From Ralstonia sp. ASV6 (GTDB lineage: Bacteria > Pseudomonadota > Gammaproteobacteria > Burkholderiales > Burkholderiaceae): DNA of 64,000 bases. The position numbers and the translations under genes were made by a program. Below, piece after piece: positions 59,936 to 64,000 of this stretch (its first letter is position 1; each line of letters opens with the position of its first letter). The stretch spans positions 1-64,000 of the forward strand of contig NZ_JAELUI010000004.1 in assembly GCF_016429285.1 (NCBI RefSeq), in the 5' to 3' direction. Below the pieces are notes generated by a model. That model had not been told where the DNA came from and made no database searches. It worked only from the letters and a program-made list of their open reading frames with translations.

Positions 59936-60391
59936 ATGAACACCCGCTCGAACCTGTTGATCGTCCGCATCGCGCTGCTGGCGGTGGTGTCCCTGATCGT
60001 TTCGCTGGCATCGACGGCCGCATTGGCTGACCCGCCCGCGACCGTCGCGTCGTGTGAGGGCATCAAGGATGCGTACCCGATTCTTGGTACGCAATGCGTC
60101 AACAACTACGCCAAGATCAACCACGCACCTGCCAACGCGGCGGAGCGGCGCGAAACCTACTTCGCACGCGTTGCGGTGCTGCAAATCTTCCGCAAGGCCC
60201 TGCTGTGCAATGGCATGTACGGCGCGTCCAAGTCGGCGCAGCAAAGCTTCTCCAGCGGTGAAGCGGGTCACCTGCTGGCGCTGGCCAATTTGAACGCTGC
60301 CATGACGGGCGCGGGTGACCCGAATGTGCCGGCGCTCTATGCGGCGGGTGACCTGAGTAGCATTTCGATCAACAAGACGCAGTGCAAGTAG
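59936..60391 (+). CDS. Exported protein of unknown function
   Basis: 151 residues from ATG 59936, with GAGGAGAA upstream. Signal peptide about 1-31 (I-A-L-L-A-V-V-S-L-I-V-S-L-A-S-T-A-A-L-A). The mature part has four Cys (A-S-C-E-G, T-Q-C-V-N, L-L-C-N-G and the terminal Q-C-K), suggesting two disulfides. No family recognised. It stands between an acetyltransferase and a convergent DUF2938 gene. Confidence 0.72.
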   Translation: MNTRSNLLIVRIALLAVVSLIVSLASTAALADPPATVASCEGIKDAYPILGTQCVNNYAKINHAPANAAERRETYFARVAVLQIFRKALLCNGMYGASKSAQQSFSSGEAGHLLALANLNAAMTGAGDPNVPALYAAGDLSSISINKTQCK

Positions 60392-60409
60392 GCCTGTTGC
60401 GGTAATGAG

Positions 60410-60916
60410 TCAGCAGACGTGCCGCCCTACGCTCACCACCAGGGCGGTCACGTACAGGCCCAGACCGAACACCGCGTGTGTCACCACGCTGTGCAGCCGC
60501 GCCACCGCAGGGCGCGGCGTGCGGCTGGCCGCAATGCCGGCACCCATGGCGGGCTGCATGACGAAGAAAGGCGCCACCACGCTGCCAATGCCGACGATCA
60601 GCGCCGGGCTGATCGTCGGATGACACGCCCAGTCGAGCCCCCACCCTGCCAACAGCATGGCCGCGAAAGCGATGCCGATCACGTAGTGGGCAGTCCAGCC
60701 GATCACGCGTTCGCCAGCAATGGGCGTTGAACCACCAATGGGATGGTGCCGGACGCGCCCCCGGACCAGATGGCCAAGCCAACGCCCGACCAAGCCGTAG
60801 TCCAACGGCGGCACGCCAAGCAGCCGTTGCCGGACGATGGCCCAGATGTCCATGACGACCGTGGCGCCTGCGCCGATCAGCAGCGCGCAGAGCAGTGTGC
60901 GTGTGGTCTCAGTCAT
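60410..60916 (-). CDS. DUF2938-family membrane protein
   Basis: 168 residues from ATG 60916. Four membrane helices; the family signature A-T-V-V-M-D-I-W-A-I-V-R-Q-R-L-L-G-V-P-P-L-D-Y-G is at about residues 16-39, and H-P-I-G-G-S-T-P-I-A-G-E-R-V-I-G-W follows. Function unknown. Its start overlaps the end of the methyltransferase gene by eight bases, so it is translationally linked to it. Confidence 0.85.
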   Translation of the reverse strand: MTETTRTLLCALLIGAGATVVMDIWAIVRQRLLGVPPLDYGLVGRWLGHLVRGRVRHHPIGGSTPIAGERVIGWTAHYVIGIAFAAMLLAGWGLDWACHPTISPALIVGIGSVVAPFFVMQPAMGAGIAASRTPRPAVARLHSVVTHAVFGLGLYVTALVVSVGRHVC

Positions 60917-61775
60917 GTGCCGACTCCACGCGCGCGGCGCATGCGCGGGCGATCCAGCACGCAGCGGTGAAGCGGACTTCTGTGCCGTGCACATAGGGCT
61001 CGAACGCCGTGCGCATTGCATCGATCACGCGCACGCGCGTTTGCGAGTCCGCCTCTTGCAGCGCCAGCCCGACGGGGCCGAGCCGGCTGAGGTAGGGCAC
61101 CAAATCCCGCTCGGGCAGGGTGCATGCAAAGTCGACGGGCTGGATGTCGATGTCGGTCCAGCCGCTGGCGGCCAGGGTGCAGGTCATCCGGCTGCGGTCC
61201 GCAAAGGCGAACTGCCCAGGCGCGCCGGGTTTGCGCGGCGGCAGGTTCGGCATCAGCGGCGCCGCCGCGCGTTCCGCAGCGGTCATGAACGGGTTGTCGG
61301 CAGGGCCACGCCACGCGATGAAACAGAGCGCCGCGCCGTCGCGTGCAGCACTGCGCAGGTTGGTGAACGCCGCGACCGGATCGTCGAAGAACATCACGCC
61401 CAGGCGCGAGACGATCATGTCGAAGGCGGCGGGTTCGAAGGCATAGGTCTGTGCGTCGGCACGAATGAAGCGCGTGGGTGTTGTTTCGTGCTGTGCGCGC
61501 TCACGGGCGGTCTGCAGCATCGGCGCGGAAATGTCGATACCGAGGCAGCTACCGTTGTCGCCAAGCTGGCGCGTGACGGCGAGTGTCGTGCTGCCGGTGC
61601 CGCAGCCGACGTCGAGCACGTGCTGCGCCCGCTGGGCACTCACCGCTTCAACAAGCCGGTCTTCAAGAGGCTGGAATATCTGGTCGAGCGCTGTCTGGGT
61701 GGCAACCCAGGCGTGCCCGGCGTGGCCGTTCCAGAGGGCGGCTTGCGCGCCGTCGTTTGAGGGCGTGGTCTTCAT
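60909..61775 (-). CDS. Class I SAM-dependent methyltransferase
   Basis: 288 residues. SAM-binding motif I is V-L-D-V-G-C-G-T-G-S-T-T, followed by L-G-I-D-I-S-A-P-M-L, F-I-R-A-D-A-Q-T-Y and F-D-M-I-V-S-R-L-G-V-M-F-F-D-D. The N-terminal N-G-H-A-G-H-A-W-V resembles small-molecule methyltransferases of the Methyltransf_11/25 type. It is divergent from a MerR-type regulator with a palindrome in the 74-base gap, and so probably responds to a small-molecule inducer together with the DUF2938 gene. Confidence 0.88.
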   Translation of the reverse strand: MKTTPSNDGAQAALWNGHAGHAWVATQTALDQIFQPLEDRLVEAVSAQRAQHVLDVGCGTGSTTLAVTRQLGDNGSCLGIDISAPMLQTARERAQHETTPTRFIRADAQTYAFEPAAFDMIVSRLGVMFFDDPVAAFTNLRSAARDGAALCFIAWRGPADNPFMTAAERAAAPLMPNLPPRKPGAPGQFAFADRSRMTCTLAASGWTDIDIQPVDFACTLPERDLVPYLSRLGPVGLALQEADSQTRVRVIDAMRTAFEPYVHGTEVRFTAACWIARACAARVESAHD

Positions 61776-61826
61776 GATTGCGGTCCTGTGCGCGCCATCC
61801 AGGCGCGAGGACTACACTGTGCAAGT

Positions 61827-61840
61827 TCAAGTCGACTTGA
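61827..61840. promoter_or_regulatory. MerR-type operator
   Basis: Perfect 14-bp palindrome TCAAGTCGACTTGA in the gap between the methyltransferase and MerR genes. On the minus strand it directly follows TTGACC, a good -35 hexamer, so it would fill the long spacer characteristic of MerR-regulated promoters. The core resembles the SoxR box. Confidence 0.7.
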
Positions 61841-61849
61841 GGTCAAGGG

Positions 61850-62296
61850 GTGAGCACGCTGGACATTGCCGAAGTGACGCAGCACGCGGGTGTGCCCGCA
61901 TCAACGCTGCGGTATTACGAAGAGAAAGGGCTGATTGTCTCGACCGGCCGACGCGGGTTGCGTCGCCAGTTCCACGCCGACGTGCTGGAGCGGTTGGCGT
62001 TGATTGCGCTGGGCCGAGCGGCGGGCTTTTCGCTCGATGAGATTGCCCACATGTTCGCGCCCGGCGGGCAGTTGCAGGTCGAACGGCAGATGCTTGCCGC
62101 CAAGGCCGATGAGCTGGACCGGACGATCCGCCGGCTCACCGCCATGCGCGACGGCCTGCGGCACGCGGCGGTGTGCCCCGCGCCGAGCCACATGGAATGC
62201 CCGACGTTTCTGCGGATCGTGCGGGCGGCCGCATCGGGCGCAATCGCGCCGGCCGGCACTCCGGAGACGCGTCCCCGGCGCCAGCGGGCGCGCTAG
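61850..62296 (+). CDS. MerR-family transcriptional regulator
   Basis: 148 residues from GTG 61850. Winged helix at 5-75 (A-S-T-L-R-Y-Y-E-E-K-G-L-I, R-R-Q-F-H-A-D-V-L-E-R-L) and a dimerisation helix. Two Cys lie in V-C-P-A-P-S-H-M-E-C-P-T-F, in the effector position. The four-Cys iron-sulfur motif of SoxR is absent, so it is not SoxR despite the operator's resemblance. It most likely represses or activates the divergent methyltransferase/DUF2938 pair and itself. Confidence 0.88.
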   Translation: MSTLDIAEVTQHAGVPASTLRYYEEKGLIVSTGRRGLRRQFHADVLERLALIALGRAAGFSLDEIAHMFAPGGQLQVERQMLAAKADELDRTIRRLTAMRDGLRHAAVCPAPSHMECPTFLRIVRAAASGAIAPAGTPETRPRRQRAR

Positions 62297-62350
62297 CGGC
62301 GTGCGACAATTCGGCACCCCAAGTTGCACATAACCAACCAGGAGATCCCG

Positions 62351-62989
62351 ATGACCGCATCTGCTGCTGTATTCGCCATTCTCGTTGCATTGCTGCTTGG
62401 GGCGATGATCCCGGGGCCGAGCTTTGTGCTGGTGGCGCGCAACGCCATTGGCTTGTCGCGCCGCGATGGCCTGGCCACTGCGCTGGGGATGGGCGCGGGT
62501 GCGCTCTTCTTCGGCGGTCTGGCGCTGGCCGGGCTCTACACGCTGCTGCAAGCCGTCGAGTGGCTCTACATCGGCCTGAAGATGGCCGGCGGCGCTTACC
62601 TGACTTATGTTGCGTGGAAGATCTGGTGCGGCGCCAAGCATCCCATCGCCATGGACGAGCGCGTTGCACCGCAGGCCGGCAGCGCGCGCAAGTCGTTCTG
62701 GACGGGTATCACCACGCAGATGAGCAACCCCAAGACGGCGATCTGGTACGGCAGTATCTTTGCCGCGCTGCTGCCGCAGCATCCGCCGGTGTGGTGCTAT
62801 TTCGTATTGCCGCCGCTGGTGTTCCTGGTTGAGTTCGGCTGGTACACGATTGTCGCGCTGTGCTTTTCGAGTCGCGTGCCGCGCGAGATGTATCTGCGCG
62901 CCAAGGCCTGGGTAGACCGTGTGGCCGCCGTTGCGATTGCCGCGCTTGGGCTGCGCTTGATTCTGACGGCGCCCAAGGCCGGGCTGTAA
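62351..62989 (+). CDS. LysE/RhtB-family amino-acid exporter
   Basis: 212 residues from ATG 62351, AGGAG upstream. Six membrane helices; the family motif M-I-P-G-P-S-F-V-L-V-A-R-N-A-I-G is at about 19-34, and T-T-Q-M-S-N-P-K-T-A-I-W-Y follows in the middle. Exports threonine, homoserine or a related amino acid. Converges with a LysR gene that may regulate the divergent gene beyond the right edge instead. Confidence 0.9.
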   Translation: MTASAAVFAILVALLLGAMIPGPSFVLVARNAIGLSRRDGLATALGMGAGALFFGGLALAGLYTLLQAVEWLYIGLKMAGGAYLTYVAWKIWCGAKHPIAMDERVAPQAGSARKSFWTGITTQMSNPKTAIWYGSIFAALLPQHPPVWCYFVLPPLVFLVEFGWYTIVALCFSSRVPREMYLRAKAWVDRVAAVAIAALGLRLILTAPKAGL

Positions 62990-63017
62990 TGCCCCTCGGA
63001 TCGGCCCCCGGGGCGGG

Positions 63018-63911
63018 TTACACCGCCCTCGACACGGTTTCCCGCAGCCACTGATGCGCCGGGTCTCGATGCGCCCGCTCGTGCCACAGCATCGACATCT
63101 CATACCCAGGCACTTCCACCGGCGGCTCGACCACCTGTAGTGCGCTGGCACCGCGCACGAGCCGCTCGGGCAGCATTGCCACCATATCGGTGCTTGCCAC
63201 CGCCGTCATCACAAACAGGAAGTGCGGTACCGACAGCACCACGCGGCGCGTGGCACCCGCGGCCTTGAGCGCTTCGTCCGTCACGCCGAAGAAGCCTCCG
63301 CCATCCGGCGACACGATCACATGGTCCAGCGCGCAGAACTGCGCCAATGTCGGCTTGCGCTTGAGGCGCGGATGCCCCGCACGGCCGACCAATACATAAC
63401 GCTCGGTGAACAAGGTGCGACGGCGCAGGCCGGGTGGAGCGCCATCCGTGGTGTGGAAGGCGAGATCAATCTCCCCCTGTTCTGCCTGCTTTTCAATGCG
63501 CGGTGGCACCAGTTCGAGAATCGCCAGCCGCGTGCCTGGCGCGGCGCCACGCAGGGCGGTGAGCGACGGCAGCACGATGGTCGATTCACCGTAGTCTGTG
63601 GCGGCCACGCGCCAGGTGTTGTTGGCCTGCGTCGGATCAAACGGGCTGGCGGGTGCGACGGCCTGTTCCAGCGCTTCCAAGGCTTGCCGCAGCGGCTCGC
63701 GCAGTGCCTCAGCGCGCGCGGTCGGGCGCATGCCGCGCGGGCCGGGCAGCAGCAACGGGTCTCCAAAGATGTCGCGCAGCTTGGCCAGATGCACGCTCAC
63801 GGAGGGCTGCGAAAAATTCAGCCGTTCTGCCGCGCGCGTGACGTTGTGCTCGGTCAGCAGCACGTCCAGCGTGACCAGCAGGTTGAGGTCCAGCCGTCTG
63901 AGATTATTCAT
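63018..63911 (-). CDS. LysR-family transcriptional regulator (NodD/NahR-like subgroup)
   Basis: 297 residues. HTH at 1-65 (L-N-L-L-V-T-L-D-V-L-L-T-E-H-N-V-T-R-A-A, L-N-F-S-Q-P-S-V-S-V-H-L-A-K-L-R), with the D-P-L-L-L-P-G-P-R-G-M-R-P-T linker of the NodD/NahR subgroup. The effector domain covers about 90-295. These regulators often respond to aromatic compounds. It faces a gene starting at the right edge across 85 bases. Confidence 0.9.
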   Translation of the reverse strand: MNNLRRLDLNLLVTLDVLLTEHNVTRAAERLNFSQPSVSVHLAKLRDIFGDPLLLPGPRGMRPTARAEALREPLRQALEALEQAVAPASPFDPTQANNTWRVAATDYGESTIVLPSLTALRGAAPGTRLAILELVPPRIEKQAEQGEIDLAFHTTDGAPPGLRRRTLFTERYVLVGRAGHPRLKRKPTLAQFCALDHVIVSPDGGGFFGVTDEALKAAGATRRVVLSVPHFLFVMTAVASTDMVAMLPERLVRGASALQVVEPPVEVPGYEMSMLWHERAHRDPAHQWLRETVSRAV

Positions 63912-63920
63912 GGCTATGCC

Positions 63921-63944
63921 TGGAATATGGATTATTCATTTCCA
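63921..63944. promoter_or_regulatory. Putative LysR operator
   Basis: Inverted repeat TGGAA-N14-TTCCA in the AT-rich gap between the LysR gene and the rightmost gene. Position is right for a LysR site; the match to the T-N11-A rule is not exact. Confidence 0.4.
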
Positions 63945-63996
63945 ATATACCTCGGCGGCCACCATTCTTGAGCCTTCTCAGATTGGAGTTGCTGCC

Positions 63997-64000
63997 ATGA
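63997..64000 (+). CDS. Start codon of a gene continuing beyond the right edge
   Basis: ATG at 63997 preceded by TTGGAG nine bases upstream, divergent from the LysR gene. Only the first codon is inside the window, so the product cannot be identified. It is the probable regulatory target of the LysR protein. Confidence 0.4.

Noticed and set aside
61850-62296. Naming the MerR-type regulator SoxR because of the palindrome
   Set aside because: The four-Cys iron-sulfur motif is absent; only two Cys are present in a different context.

Overview
The window is high-GC DNA, mostly 63-67 % by eye, from a beta-proteobacterium. The complete methylcitrate operon of the AcnD/PrpF type with a divergent sigma-54 regulator PrpR, many GlxA/AraC, LuxR and LysR regulators, and an intergenic palindrome of a kind I recall from Ralstonia genomes all point to Ralstonia or a close Burkholderiaceae relative. 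The genus is inferred from gene content; no rRNA or marker gene is present. I see no tRNA, rRNA, CRISPR array or insertion sequence.

Layout. (1) 1-5.4 kb: an exported Ig-repeat protein, cut by the left edge, diverges from an operon of three tail-collar (MdpB-like) paralogs, followed past a terminator by a DUF6916-like gene and an acetyltransferase. (2) 5.6-6.9 kb: a GlxA-type regulator divergent from a small ABM monooxygenase. (3) 7.0-15.3 kb: prpB-prpC-acnD-prpF with prpR. A sigma-54 promoter and a twin operator (ATTTC-N6-GAAAT twice, 21 bp apart) lie between prpB and prpR, and a large palindromic repeat sits inside the operon between prpC and acnD. (4) 15.3-23.2 kb: an isochorismatase-fold protein without its catalytic triad, an FAD monooxygenase, a QseBC/PmrAB-like two-component system with a PmrA-like box, a transglutaminase-like protein, an acetyltransferase and a DUF2242 lipoprotein. 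(5) 23.4-28.5 kb: a lower-GC accessory island with a PD-(D/E)XK-like protein, a YcxB-like membrane protein, a membrane-anchored Mrr endonuclease, an OLD-family nuclease and two coupled small unknown genes. (6) 28.7-37.1 kb: metabolic and membrane genes, plus a 21-bp tandem array in non-coding DNA. (7) 37.1-50.6 kb: a regulator-rich region with a LuxR/alpha-beta-hydrolase fusion, two more LuxR proteins, a diguanylate cyclase and five DJ-1/PfpI-superfamily proteins in three divergent regulator/enzyme pairs. (8) 50.6-64 kb: RclA-like reductase, CcdA-like protein, a second two-component system, ChaA antiporter, a spherulin-4-family exported protein behind a class I cyclic-di-GMP riboswitch, an ArsN2-like acetyltransferase, a MerR-controlled methyltransferase/DUF2938 pair, a LysE exporter and a LysR regulator.

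How the parts fit. Propionyl-CoA disposal is self-contained and induced through PrpR. Cyclic-di-GMP signalling appears as one intact and one degenerate GGDEF protein plus a riboswitch controlling a surface or secreted protein. The most unusual regulatory structure is in the DJ-1 region: two separate GlxA/DJ-1 intergenic regions carry the same inverted repeat, TGGCAG-N23-CTGCCA, with identical spacing. This suggests a family of paralogous regulator/enzyme modules for small electrophilic or nitrile-like substrates. That function is inference.
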